From contig NC_087082.1 in NCBI RefSeq assembly GCF_026151205.1, positions 12,325,365 to 12,389,364 of the forward strand: a stretch of DNA of 64,000 nucleotides, given 5' to 3'. The stretch comes from Bolinopsis microptera. Taxonomy: Eukaryota > Ctenophora > Tentaculata > Lobata > Bolinopsidae. A program made the translations under genes and the position numbers. Of this stretch, positions 36,901 through 45,706 are shown in pieces; position 1 is the stretch's first letter, and each line of letters opens with the position of its first letter. The notes below the pieces were generated by a model. It did not search any database. It was not told the origin of the DNA and was given only the letters and a program-made list of their open reading frames with translations.

Positions 36901-39900
36901 GGCCTACTGGGGTTATTTCTAATGAGGCACTCTATGCTCGTTGTTATGTCACTCCCTTGTCTGTGAGAGTCTCTAAGTTTCGATGGAGAATGTTAGGACA
37001 TATCTTAAGAGGACAGGAAGACTCACCAGCATACACCTCTATGTTATTTGCTATAAATTCTGATATTTTTATGGAAGGGAGACGGGGTAGACCATGTTTA
37101 AACTTATTAGATGTTATTAGAAAAGACTTGACTAGTAGAAATCTTGATATTAGACTTAAGAATTTGACTGATTTCGAAGACCTTAGATTTTTGGCTTTAG
37201 ATAGGGAGGAATGGAAGAAGTTAGAAGATGGTTGATGTTTTTGTTTTCTTTTTTATGCGTTTTGATATCTATAAGGTGCCTAGGATGCTCTTTTAAAGAG
37301 ATATTTCGTACTTTGAAAGATTTACTACTACTTTCAACCAATAAGATTTTTCCGGGGCGGCAAAATATTTGCGGGGGCAGCACACAGGTACGTTTCTAGA
37401 CTGACTACAGTATTATCACACACATTTTTTTGATGTTATCCTTTGTCTGTGCTCATTTACAAACAAAAGGACACAAGTGTGATGAGGGGGCACAAATATT
37501 GTTAATTCCACCTTGTGTAAAATTTTATAATATTCGTTATAAACTTGATAGTTCATAAGTCTTGTTCTATGTGTGCAGCTGAGTCTTGTTTTCTGTAGTA
37601 GATACATATGTTAAGTAAGACAATTCTTGCTGACATTCGTGAAGTTTTATAAAACTTCACGTTACTGATATATCAGTAACATTATTTGTGATGATATTGT
37701 TTTGTAATATAATCGCTACTTAAATATAGTTTTATTTGTTTGCTGTTAAACAGTTATAAATGTCAAAAACTGTCAGTTCAGTTTCACAGTTAGTAGGTTT
37801 GATGTTTCCAATATTTTCAATTTTGTTGATATATTTTGACAATAAAAGTGATCTAATCCTAAAAATACAGTGTTATAATCAGATCCCCGCACATTACAGC
37901 CAAATAAAAACTTAGTCAGCAAATAATACATCCACCTTGTAGTTTATTTGTTGTGATAAACTTGACAATTGTGCAATGCAACTTTATGTAATACACTGTT
38001 GAACAGTCCAATCTGATATGATGAGAGTACTTTGAGGCTGCAAATTTGGCAAATTTTTAGCTAAGCCATTAGTTTGTTATGTTGTAAAATGTTCTGCTAT
38101 ATAAAGTTTAGAACGTTTTATAAATGTTGAACATGGTAGAGTTTATGTTACAATAACTGCATGCTAAAAGGAGCTATCCATATCAATGGACACTCTGTAT
38201 ATCTGTATTGCGCCTTAATTGCAGTTACGAACGTTAAATATATATATTATATATAAAAAAGGTATATATACCTTTTTTGAGAGCAGTTGTTTAATGTCTC
38301 ACTATTCAGGGTTACGTCAAGTACCGAAGTTCTCACCACTTTTATCTCTACCACATACTCACCACAACAGTGCTACAATGTTTATTTTTATCTTAGTCTT
38401 ACTGTCCTGCCTCCCCCCTACACTGCCATATAAGGACTTCTCAACCAGCACTCCATACGAATATTCTCGAGGTGACATAACTAAAGTTCAACGGAGTGAT
38501 CAACTAGTCCAAACTAGGTTTTATCTTATTGCTAGACACGGCAGTAGACATCTGATTGCTCAATATGTGATATTAATGGAGAAGTTTCTGGACAAGATTC
38601 TGCTGGAGGACGAAGGAATCAAGAGGCTTCCTTGGCTACAGATCTGGAAACGGCCATATTATTTTTCAGATCTTCATCTGGTGCCGCAAGGGATGTTGGA
38701 ACATTATCATCTAGCTCAAAGATACAAAAAGAAGTTTCCTGCCTTCTTCCCGCCTTACTATCCAACCATATATCATATCAGGAGTACCCACATTCTTAGA
38801 ACAAGTCAAAGTGCTGCCTCCTTCTTATTTGGAATTTTTGAAGGTATGGGTCCCCTTAATCAATTCTCGTCACCTACAAATTTATCTACAAACGGATTTC
38901 AGCCGGTCGGACTTGAGATTGAAAGTGCGGATGAAGATGAACTTTTACGCTTCATGGATAATTGTCCCGCTTATACAAACTGTCCTATGACGAAGAACGC
39001 AGGATTAGAAGCAACTAAACTTCAGAAATCAGAGAAATACAAGAAGTTAGTCCTAGATCCCATATCCGAGCGAGCCGGTTTCTCTTTAACAGTAGAGGAC
39101 GCAGAGGGCCTGTACAACCTCTGTAACTTCGAGCACGTCTCTTCAACCGAGTCAAACAACTCCTCTTTTTGTGACCTGATCCCGAGATCAGCCTTCGCTC
39201 TGTTGGACTACTCACGTGACTTTTACGAGTACTACAGATCCAGTTATCCTAACAAACTTGGTTACGAACTGTCATGTGTGGTGATGAAGGATGTGCTGAG
39301 AGAGTTTGAGCGTGAGGAATCTGCTACCGCCCTGCGGTTCGCTCATAGTGAGACTATAGTCCCCCTTATCACCCTGCTAGGTATCAACAAGGATCAGGAT
39401 ATTATCTACACTTGGGATAAGGAGGAGTTCTGGAATAGAACAACAAAGCTGAGCAAGCTAGACCCTTTTTCAACTAATGTGGGGTTCGTTGTCTTTAGGA
39501 ACTCATCTTCAGAACAGGATATTATCAAGATATATTTGAATGAGAGAGAAGTAAAGATAACGGCGTGTGCATCATCAGAGGAGGGGTGTACGAGAGATGA
39601 GCTACTTGACATCGTCCGGGGCACTCTGGGACAATGTGACCGATCTGCTATGTGTTTCGGAACTAATACCACAAACGATGACGTCATCATTTCTACAGTG
39701 GATGACGTCATTGTCTCTACAAGAGATAACGAGAATGATAATTTACAACCGATGAATGAGTCCACCTCATTGACCTCTCAATGTATCTCGGAGAAGAATG
39801 TGGATTTGGCGGTGGCGGCAAAACTATCAGATAAAAACAAAGTCCTGTTGGACTTTAACCTGTTTGTAATAATGACAGGACTTAGTGGACTGTGTATAGT

Positions 39901-42900
39901 GTTGATGGGACTTGTTGCTTTTAACTGCAAGAAAATCATTTCCGATGATGTCGATAGTGGCTACCAGAAAATGCCTTTCTTAGATTCTTGATAATTTATT
40001 CTTGATGATTGTTATAAATATTTTTCGAATCAACATTGTCATATTCAAGAGTCTGAAATTTTGCCTCTTCATTGCAGCGCTCTCCAAAATTCTGACCCTA
40101 AGAGCTTTAAAGTATTTAATGTGAAATAAACAACAGTTCGTCGACAAAAGTACTGCGACGTTACTTCCCGACAGTACTTCACAAAACGTTGTTTTGTGAA
40201 GTTGTTTTCCGAATTTCAGGTATCTTTCGAAGCAAAAACGCCCAATTTGTGTATTATCCTGTCCAATTCAAGGTTCAGTCGACGTGAACAAAATATTTGG
40301 TATTTGGGGGGGGGGGGGACGGCAAAAAGGAGGCCCGACCTATTTTCTTTCTTTTCAACCAATAAAATTTTTCCGGGGCGGCAAAATATTTGCGGGGGCA
40401 GCACACAGGTACGTTTCTGGACTGACTACAGTACTATCACACACATTTTTTTGATGTTATCCTTTGTCTGTGCTCCTTTACAAACAAAAGGACACAAGTG
40501 TGATGAGGGCGCACAAATATTGTTAAATTCTACCTTGTGTAGAATTTTACAACATTCAATATAAACTTGATAGTTCATCAGTCTTGTTCTATGTGTGCAA
40601 CTGAGTCATGTTTTCTGTAGTAGATACATATGTTAAGTAAGACAATTCTTGCTGACATTCGTAAAGTTTTATAAAAGTAACATTATTTGTGATGATATTG
40701 TCTTGTAATATAATCGCTACTTAAATATAATTTTATTTGTTTGCTGTTAAAAGGTTATAAATGTCAAAAACTGTCAGTTCAATTTCACAGTTTGTAGGTT
40801 TGATGTTTCCAATATTCTCAATTTTGTTGATATATTTTGACAATAAAAGTGATCTAATCCTAAACAATAACATATAGTGTTATAATCAGATCCCCGCACA
40901 TTACAACCGAATGAAATCTTAGCCAGCAAACAAAACATTCACTTTGTAGTTTATTTGTTGTGTTAAACTTGACAATTGTCTAATGCAACGTTATTCAATA
41001 CACTGTTGAATAATCTAGTCAGATATGATGAGAGTACCTAAAGGCTGCAAATTTGGCGAATTTTCAGCTTAGCCATTACATTATTATGTTGTAAAATGTT
41101 CTGCTAAATAAAGTCTAATACGTTCTATAAATGTTGAGCATGTTACTGTTTATGTTGCAATAACTGCATGCTAAAAGGAACTATCCATATCGATGGACAC
41201 TCAGTATACCTGTATTGCGCTTCAATCGCAGTTACGAACGTTAACATATTTCTACTCTTAGATTAGATTACTTTAAGTTACCTTTACCATAACATAAGAT
41301 CTTTACGTGTTCTCAATTTCTTACTTTACATCTTGCTTTTTGTGAGCAGTTGTTTAATGTCTCACTATTCAGGGTTACGTCAAGTACCGAAGTTCTCACC
41401 ACTTTTATCTCTACCACATACTCACCACAACAGTGCTACAATGTTTATTTTTATCTTAGTCTTACTGTCCTGCCTCCCCCCTACACTACCATTTAAGGAC
41501 TTCTCAACCCACACTCCATACGAATATTCTCGAGGTGACATAACTAAAGTTCAATGGAGTGATCAACTAGTCCCAACTAGGTTTTATCTTATTGCTAGAC
41601 ACGGCAGTAGACATCTCGGAGCTAAACATGTGATATTTATGGAGACGTTTCTGGACAAGATTCTGCTGGAGGACGAAGGAATCAAGAGGCTTCCTTGGCT
41701 ACGTACCTGGAAACGTCCATATTATTTTCAGATCTTCATCTGGTGCCGCAAGGGATGTTGGAACATTATCATCTAGCTCAAAGATACAAAAAGAAGTTTC
41801 CTGCCTTCTTCCCGCCTTACTATCCAACCAAATATCATATCAGGAGTACCCACATTCTTAGAACAAGTCAAAGTGCTGCCTCCTTCTTATTTGGAATTTT
41901 TGAAGGTATGGGTCCCCTTAATCAATTCTCGTCACCTACAAATCTATCTACAGACGGATTTCAGCCTGTCGGACTTGGGATTGAAAGTGCAGATGAAGAT
42001 AAACTTTTACGCTTCATGGATAATTGTCCCGCTTATACAAACTGTCCTATGACGAAGAACGCAGGATTAGAAGCAACTAAACTTCAGAAATCAGAGAAAT
42101 ACAAGAAGTTAGTCCTAGATCCCATATCCGAGCGAGCCGGTTTCTCTTTAACAGTAGAGGACGTAGAGGGCCTGTACAACCTCTGTAACTTCGAGCACGT
42201 CTCTCCAACCGAGTCAAACAACTCTTCTTTTTGTGACCTGATCCCGAGATCAGCCTTCGCTCTGTTGGACTACTCACGTGACTTTTACGAGTACTACAGA
42301 TCCAGTTATCCTAACAAACTTGGTTACGAACTGTCATGTGTGGTACTGAAGGATGTGCTGAGAGAGTTTGAGAGTGAGGAATCTGCTACCGCCCTGCGGT
42401 TCGCTCATAGTGAGACTATAGTCCCCCTTATCACCCTGCTAGGTATCAACGAGGATCAGGATATTATCTACACTTGGGATAAGGAGGAGTTCTGGAATAG
42501 AACAACAAAGCTGAGCGAGCTAGACCCTTTTGCAACTAATATGGGGTTCGTTGTCTTCAGGAACTCATCATCAGAACAAGATATTATCAAGATATATTTG
42601 AATGAGAGAGAAGTAAAGATAACGGCGTGTGCATCATCAGAGGAGGGGTGTACGAGAGATGAGCTACTTGACATCGTCCGTGGAACTCTGGGACAATGTG
42701 ACCGATCTGCTATGTGTTTCGGAACTAATGCCACAAACGATGACGTCATCATTTCTTTAGTGGATGATGTCATTGTCTCTAAAAGAGATAACGAGAATGA
42801 TAATGTACAACCAATGAATGAGTCCACCTCATTGACCTCTCAATGTATCTCGGAGAAGAATGTGGGTTTGGCGGTGGCAGTAAAACTAGCTGACGAGAAC

Positions 42901-45706
42901 AAAATCCTGTTGGATTTTAACCTGTTTGTAATAATGACGGGACTTAGTGGACTGTGTATAGTGTTGATGGGACTTGTTGCTTTTAACCGCAAGACAATTA
43001 TTTCGAATGGTGTCAATAGTGGCTACCATAAATTGCCTTTCCTAGATTCTTAATGATTATTAATGTGAGTTAATGCTTACATTAACTTAACATTAAGAAA
43101 AAGTTAATGTAAGCATAATTGGCCAGCCAACATCTTGTGCATCAACCTAACGATGAAAGTAAAACGGTTTCATAACAAAAAGTAAATGATATTGACGTTA
43201 TTATCCCATATATGGTGTTAAACATGATACTGTAGCTTTCTCTTGCGATATCTCAGTGTAATAACGTGGATTATGTACATTTTACCCATCTCTTAAATAT
43301 GCTGTACACAACTTATTAATCAAGAAGTGAACGGAATGTTTGACAAGGCCCCAACTTTCAGCAGAGGGATAATATCAGCAAATTACTTTCAAATGTGCAA
43401 TACCTTGGTAGATTTGTATTGAATGTATCTGTCAGCGTTGGAGAGCATGTGGCATACTGTATCTGTACTGATACTCTGACCTGAGCAGGGTCTTGATGAA
43501 CAATTATTACCAGTAATTTTATTGAAGACATCATTGATGATCTTATTGATATATTTTTATCAGTGTCATATGTTATATCAAAAAAGTATAGAGGAATGAA
43601 AGTTAGAGGCAGATTAAATACAGTACTTAAAGTAATCAAAATCTATTAGATAACTTACCTACAAAGTTGATACAGGCTTGTTTCAGTTCCTCAACATCGT
43701 AGTGATCAGCCGCGTTCACTAAACCGAACAGTGTTCTCGGCTGATAAACACAATATGATAATACGATTGTCAATTCAACATAATTACATAATTCATGTAA
43801 TCGCCGGAAGTCATGGTAGTTGTTTCTGACTATCAAGCTCAAAATTAAACCGATAAAGCTGGCATTTAGCCGGCAGGCATATGTGAACAGATCGAGGATC
43901 TATAGATTCTGGAATCTGGAGCCTTCCATCCGATACATACTATAAACAAATTTAGCCCCTCTAAAAACACAACCTTCACTCTACAATACCCAATTAAATC
44001 CCGTACCTGCAGTGTACACACCCCAGTGTGAAGGTACTCTATAAGCTGTTTAAACACGCTCGGTTCGAACTCCGGTACCACTATCGTGTTTGGGGGCTTG
44101 CTTTTCTGAGGGAATATGAAGCTTTAACCAGTGGTGTTTCACTTTCAACAGCGTAGTAAGATAAGAATTAGAGTATTTACTCATTTTTGGGATCTGGGTC
44201 TAGACTGTAGACCGTCTAGAGGGAGGGGTAGGATTTGGAATAATAACCCCACCCCACCCCACCCAACCTCTGAACCCCACCCCATCCCACCCCACCCCAC
44301 CCCATCCTTCTTCACCGGTGGGAATACCACAGCCCAATTGGGAAGGGTTTGGATGTAGCCCCTAACTTAGCCTTTCATCAAAGGAACAGTGGAACACAAA
44401 CATCCACTAGACGGTTCAGCTGTTAATTGTAGTTTTAATTTTTAATCAGACAGTTGAATATTAATTGTGTTATTGTGATTTTTTTTGAACAGCATGCTTA
44501 CTATTTTACTCTCCAATATATTCGTTTTAACTGGTGTATAAAAACAGGTCAGAATAATTGTTTTCGACAGTAAGCTAGTAGTATAAGTGCAATGTATTGT
44601 TTCGTCGGCTACCGGACAACTGAACCCAATTAAGACATTTAGATTAACCCTAACTCTAACCCTAACTCTAACCCCAACCCTAACCCTAACCCCAACCCCA
44701 ACCCTAACCCTAACCCTAACCAATTAAGCTGATTGGTAAGTGGGAATTATGTTCAATTGGGTTGAGTTGTCGGCCACCCGTTTCCGTCACTGGTTTTGAT
44801 ATAATCACGCTGATCTGGAAATAATAAATGTAAACACTGAAGTTCGATATTTTGCTAGTATCGAAACCTCGGACTATCTACGTTTCACTTTAGTATGCGA
44901 AATGAAGTGGCAATGAAAAGTGACCAATAAACTGGTGAATAAAGTGGTAAATAAAGTTACAAATAAAGTGGTAAATAAAGTGGTAAATAAAGTGGTAAAT
45001 ATAGTGGTAAATAAAGTGGTAAATAACTCACAGATTTAATGCTACGTGGGGCGGCATCTTTCAACGAGCACCGTCTGGGAACATGACTGTACAGCTGCTT
45101 TCTAAATACCCTGTAAGTAAATTATAAAGTATTTATTTATATTATATATAAACTAGTTATTTATATTTTTATTAAGAAACAAATGACTTATACTTCCTAG
45201 AGAGGTAAGTTTTCGTACAGCCAATCTAAAACGCCATTACGTGAAACGTTCATATTAACATTATCTGGATTAACAGAGGGTAAGGTTAAGCTACAAACTT
45301 TGAACAATGAACCTACGTTGCCATATATACTTATTTAAGTATATATACTTGAATATATATAATATTAATGTTCTGTTCGATTAAAGTCGGATCAATATAA
45401 TTTAATTGCCTATATATTGTGTTTTACTCAGATTGTAACGCAGGTATGTGATTTGATTTTAACTCAGATATGTGATGACTTATGGAGAGGACAGATCGCT
45501 GAATAGCAACTAGGGAACACTTCTCTGGTTGTCCGCTTTCTGAATAGTTTTAAAATAGTTCACAGTTTTATTTCCAAAATCTGGTTAAAGAAAATGAAAC
45601 AGAGATTTCACCAACCTGCTTCTAGCGGCGAGAATAGCCCGGACTGCGCACACAGGCTGCTTATCCTCACCGACCAGGAATATTATATCACATAGCTCCG
45701 GCAACC
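17307..45706 (-). CDS. BTB-BACK domain protein with very large introns; 5' exon(s) and one internal exon not located
   Basis: Exons found on the minus strand: 45706-45616, 45110-45032, 44105-44007, 43740-43659, 43480-43404, 28556-28425, 17642-17560 and 17417-17307 (stop TAG). The first six join in phase, as do the last two. They encode a BTB core (LPELCDIIFLVG, PVCAVRAILAARS, VFRKQLYSHVP, EFEPSVFKQLIEYLHTG, LFGLVNAADHYDVEELKQAC), BACK-like helices (DTVCHMLSNADRYIQYKSTK, VLIQKVMEFIDRNGDEVL) and a C-terminal module (GFLDYIQFHKIPIHYLMNE, VPDTIIMMAVAYQMDPASID). The order resembles the BTB proteins related to insect serine-enriched protein. Such proteins are often cullin-3 adaptors or scaffolds, but function is not shown here. 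At least one exon between 28425 and 17642 is missing by phase, and a 5' exon is needed upstream of 45706. One intron (43403-28557) is about 14.8 kb and contains the MINPP array on the opposite strand; the next contains both thrombospondin-repeat genes. Confidence 0.8.
18115..18165 (+). pseudogene. Decayed fragment of the thrombospondin-repeat gene first exon
   Basis: TTCGAATGTTTCATCAAATG followed by AAATTGAGTGAAAGCTGTCC matches the first exon at 21934-21971, then diverges. It is a relic of a third family copy upstream of the two complete ones. A neighbouring segment is locally duplicated (17696-17750 and about 18030-18090, sharing ACGTACTGGAAGCAGTATAT). Confidence 0.6.
18619..20963. repeat. 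Long inverted repeat: arms 18619-18914 and 20661-20963
   Basis: The arms read as near reverse complements, for example AATATAGTGTATCGTGTGTA versus TACACACGATACACTATATT, and CAATTTGTACAATAAGCTGA versus its complement near 20665. They enclose a loop of about 1.75 kb with a minisatellite. This is a foldback-type element, or an inverted pair of one element. No open frame of note. Confidence 0.75.
19524..19745. repeat. 30-bp minisatellite, about seven to eight units
   Basis: The unit CATCTGGAGTTAACATTAGC plus TTGTGTCTTA is repeated with small changes. 30 is a multiple of three, so both strands show artificial repetitive open frames. Confidence 0.9.
20964..21903. other. 5' flank of thrombospondin-repeat gene 1
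   Basis: No gene seen. The last 130 bases (GATCACGTGACAGAAGCAGA ... GCAAAGTTAGTGGAGAA) are conserved in the 5' flank of the second gene (about 25690-25815). They therefore probably carry the promoter, duplicated with the gene. Confidence 0.5.
21904..23620 (+). CDS. Secreted protein: novel N-terminal domain + three thrombospondin type 1 repeats (copy 1)
   Basis: Exons 21904-22102, 22394-22837 and 23108-23620 join with phase 1 at every junction. The first exon ends in a signal-like helix (KIKILCVLLLISGAAADDEG). Translation may start at 21904, 21928 or 22003; the last places the helix at a normal signal-peptide distance. The second exon encodes a domain of about 148 residues (WVDYDLQSTPLEIKTNSV ... 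KIWRITLTKNSYIKLVVHCN ... NVGKIAFDNADNAADFYR) that I do not recognise as a named family. The third exon holds three TSR units (GGWSEFGDWSECSVECGGGS, TRTRTCSNP, six Cys each) almost identical at the DNA level in a period of 174 bp. TSR modules bind matrix and glycans outside cells. The CCAT/GTATGT donor at 23620 implies a further 3' exon that I could not find; reading on gives polyproline from a C-run. The gene sits inside a BTB-gene intron. Confidence 0.8.
23678..23717. repeat. 40-base poly(C) run after the TSR exon
   Basis: A pure C run directly follows the TSR exon and is followed by CCAAATTGAATTCCTAACAA. The paralog has the same layout: poly(C) at about 27915-27954 with one G, then the same downstream sequence. 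The run therefore predates the duplication. It may interfere with sequencing and with polymerase passage. Confidence 0.9.
23718..25819. other. Intergenic: dispersed repeat, telomere-like motifs, 5' flank of copy 2
   Basis: 24546-24960 is the partner of 5465-5850. CCCTAACCCTAACC-type motifs occur at about 25108-25122 and 25148-25165 (interstitial telomeric type). 25690-25815 matches the flank of copy 1. No gene is seen in the rest. Confidence 0.55.
24546..24960. repeat. Dispersed repeat, partner of 5465-5850
   Basis: Same order and orientation of shared blocks as the first copy, with small indels (for example an added TTGAAATAGGGC stretch). Confidence 0.8.
25820..27863 (+). CDS. Secreted protein: novel domain + one thrombospondin type 1 repeat (copy 2)
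   Basis: Tandem paralog of the gene at 21904. Exons 25820-26028, 27043-27486 and 27693-27863 have the same phase-1 junctions. The signal-like helix (KIKILCVLLLLSGAAADDEG), the novel domain (WVDYDLQTTPLEIKTNSV ... KIWRITLTKISDIKLVVHCN) and the TSR are close copies, but only one TSR unit is present instead of three. Possible starts are 25820, 25844 and 25919. Intron 1 is longer than in copy 1 because of a 713-bp transposon at 26301-27013. As in copy 1, the donor after the TSR (CCAT/GTATGT) points to an unlocated last exon and is followed by a poly(C) run. Confidence 0.8.
26301..27013. mobile_element. 713-bp G-run/C-run-capped inverted-repeat transposon in intron 1 of copy 2
   Basis: The left end is a G-run followed by CCAACCATATTAAAGTATAT. 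The right end is ATATACTTTAATATGGTTG followed by 22 C. The flanks ACTTGTTGG (26292-26300 and 27014-27022) form a target duplication of 8-9 bp. Copy 1 has the single unduplicated site at 22365-22373, which proves insertion after the gene duplication. Inside both ends the same segment (ATGTAGGATTTTT, GATTTTGACCCGGGGATAT) occurs in direct orientation. The interior has no transposase. Confidence 0.9.
29319..29578. repeat. GC-rich foldback element
   Basis: GTGGCCCACAG at the left pairs with CTGTGGGCCAC at the right. Inner segments also pair: ATTCTTGAT/ATCAAGAAT, GAGACGACC/GGTCGTCTC and GGCCGAGACGATA/TATCGTCTCGGCC. It is clearly more GC-rich than its surroundings. Open frames across it are by-products of the palindrome. 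Confidence 0.75.
30024..30370 (-). pseudogene. MULE/FLYWCH-type transposase fragment
   Basis: The frame at 30278-30024 reads YILTGDKKGDTYQYIF and then TIMIDFEKAVMNAIR, the pattern around the second catalytic Asp (a DFE-like motif) of Mutator-like transposases. Upstream, in another frame, LKRKAAEQPLSVTQNLLSEV resembles the segment that precedes this core in such proteins. It is short, frameshifted and has no ends, so it is dead. Confidence 0.6.
31461..33074 (+). CDS. MINPP1: MINPP1-like histidine phosphatase, membrane-anchored (copy A, open)
   Basis: Single exon of 537 codons. The ATG at 31461 opens a signal peptide (MFIVVLIVLSCLPPTLP); the longer in-frame extension upstream is not conserved among copies and is left out. 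The catalytic RHGxR box is ARHGSRHLGAKH near residue 55, and the proton-donor box is FAHSETIVPL near residue 320. Both fit clade-2 histidine phosphatases of the multiple inositol polyphosphate phosphatase type, which remove phosphates from InsP6/InsP5 and 2,3-BPG. Unlike vertebrate MINPP1, an ER-lumen protein with a retention tail, this protein ends in a transmembrane helix (FVIMTGLSGLCIVLMGLVAF) and a short tail with SGYQKMPFLDS, a GYxxPhi-type lysosomal sorting motif. AATAAA follows at about 33215. It is nested in a BTB-gene intron, opposite strand. Confidence 0.87.
   Translation: MFIVVLIVLSCLPPTLPYKDFSTHTPYEYSRGDITKVQWSDQLVPTRFYLIARHGSRHLGAKHVIFMEKFLDKVLLEEESFKKLPWLSTWKRPYYFPDSHLVPQGMLEHYRLAQRYKKKFPAFFPPYYPTKYHIRSTHILRTSQSAASFLFGIFEGMGPVNQFSLPTNLSTKGFQPVGLEIESADEDELLRFMDNCPAYTNCPMTKNSKLEITKLHESEKYKKLVLDPISERAGFSLTVEDVEGLYDLCNFEHVSPTESNNSSFCDLIPRSAFALLDYSRDLSRYYKSSYPNKLGYELSCVVLKDVLREFESEESATALRFAHSETIVPLITLLGINKDQDIIYTWDKEEFWNRTTKLSELDPFATNMGFVVFRNSSSEQDIIKIYLNEREVKITACASSEEGCTRDELLDIVRGTLGQCDRSAMCFGTNTTNDDVIISTVDDVIVSTRDNENDNVQPMNESTSLTSQCISEKNVDLAVAAKLADENKVLLDFNLFVIMTGLSGLCIVLMGLVAFNCKKIISDDVDSGYQKMPFLDS
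33075..34736. repeat. Duplicated intergenic unit of the MINPP array
   Basis: Long segments here recur after copies B and C (36353-38377 and 39992-41440), for example the poly(A)-signal region, CGACGTGAACAAAATATTTG, GATGATATTGTTTTGTAATA and GAGCTATCCATATCAATGGA. The left part (33305-33550) also matches 30668-30900 upstream of copy A. The array therefore arose by tandem duplication of a block holding one gene plus its flank. Confidence 0.8.
34737..36352 (+). pseudogene. MINPP1-like phosphatase copy B, one-base deletion
   Basis: It follows copy A codon by codon, with signal peptide, ARHGSRHL, FAHSETIVPL, transmembrane helix and a GYQKMPFLDS tail. At about 35078 one A is missing (TAGCTCAAGATAC here against TAGCTCAAAGATAC in A, C and D). 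This shifts frame just after the HLAQ segment, and the rest continues in a second frame to the normal stop. One extra codon (Asn) lies near 35757. There are no other breaks, so the change is recent, polymorphic or a base error. If real, the protein would lack the HSE box and the anchor. Confidence 0.82.
36803..37235 (+). pseudogene. Non-LTR reverse transcriptase C-terminal fragment between MINPP copies B and C
   Basis: The frame reads LYNCNSWAAPLASLNELDIAH in part, then RKHLRRILNIRWP, ISNEALYARC, PLSVRVSKFRWRMLGHILRG and GRRGRP, ending with a TGA. This is the pattern of the region after the catalytic core of non-LTR reverse transcriptases (thumb and downstream). It differs from the RTE-like remnant at 9653-10641. 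The other intergenic units of the array lack it, so it inserted after the duplications. Confidence 0.75.
38378..39991 (+). CDS. MINPP1: MINPP1-like histidine phosphatase, membrane-anchored (copy C, open)
   Basis: Single exon of 537 codons, uninterrupted. Signal peptide MFIFILVLLSCLPPTLP, RHGxR box as ARHGSRHLIAQY, proton-donor box FAHSETIVPL, and the same transmembrane helix and SGYQKMPFLDS tail as copy A. After the RHG box, copies B and C share HLIAQYVILMEKF where A and D have HLGAKHVIF, so the entrance to the active site differs between pairs. Upstream, the TATATATA-rich stretch at 38236-38273 makes a longer open frame that is not conserved in A. AATAAA follows at about 40125. Confidence 0.86.
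   Translation: MFIFILVLLSCLPPTLPYKDFSTSTPYEYSRGDITKVQRSDQLVQTRFYLIARHGSRHLIAQYVILMEKFLDKILLEDEGIKRLPWLQIWKRPYYFSDLHLVPQGMLEHYHLAQRYKKKFPAFFPPYYPTIYHIRSTHILRTSQSAASFLFGIFEGMGPLNQFSSPTNLSTNGFQPVGLEIESADEDELLRFMDNCPAYTNCPMTKNAGLEATKLQKSEKYKKLVLDPISERAGFSLTVEDAEGLYNLCNFEHVSSTESNNSSFCDLIPRSAFALLDYSRDFYEYYRSSYPNKLGYELSCVVMKDVLREFEREESATALRFAHSETIVPLITLLGINKDQDIIYTWDKEEFWNRTTKLSKLDPFSTNVGFVVFRNSSSEQDIIKIYLNEREVKITACASSEEGCTRDELLDIVRGTLGQCDRSAMCFGTNTTNDDVIISTVDDVIVSTRDNENDNLQPMNESTSLTSQCISEKNVDLAVAAKLSDKNKVLLDFNLFVIMTGLSGLCIVLMGLVAFNCKKIISDDVDSGYQKMPFLDS
41441..43053 (+). pseudogene. MINPP1-like phosphatase copy D, one-base deletion
   Basis: It matches copies A and C except that one T is missing in the run at about 41724-41728 (CATATTATTTTCAGATC here against CATATTATTTTTCAGATC in C). 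This shifts frame after KRPYYF, and the remainder is open in a second frame to the normal stop. The total length is exactly one base shorter than A and C. The RHG box is ARHGSRHLGAKH and the tail is SGYHKLPFLDS, which still fits GYxxPhi. The 3' flank differs from the other copies, marking the right edge of the array. A lone homopolymer indel may be a sequencing error. Confidence 0.8.
43054..43403. other. Short gap between MINPP copy D and a BTB exon
   Basis: A small inverted repeat built on TTAATGTAAGC / GCTTACATTAA lies at about 43070-43118, just after copy D. Nothing else was seen. Confidence 0.5.
44244..44310. repeat. C-rich CCCCA repeat
   Basis: Short (CCCCA)n-like run inside an intron of the BTB gene. 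It gives false open frames. Confidence 0.85.
44646..44722. repeat. Interstitial telomere-like repeat (CCCTAA)n
   Basis: About twelve units of CCCTAA with CTCTAA and CCCCAA variants, the complement of TTAGGG. It lies in an intron of the BTB gene. The variants suggest an old insertion or replication-slippage tract rather than a chromosome end. Confidence 0.9.
44927..45026. repeat. 12-bp tandem repeat next to a BTB exon donor
   Basis: The unit AATAAAGTGGTA is repeated about eight times with variants. On the minus strand it starts a few bases downstream of the donor at 45031. Confidence 0.85.

Noticed and set aside
44131-44723. Pro/Thr-rich and Arg/Val-rich open frames
   Set aside because: Produced by (CCCCA)n and (CCCTAA)n repeats.
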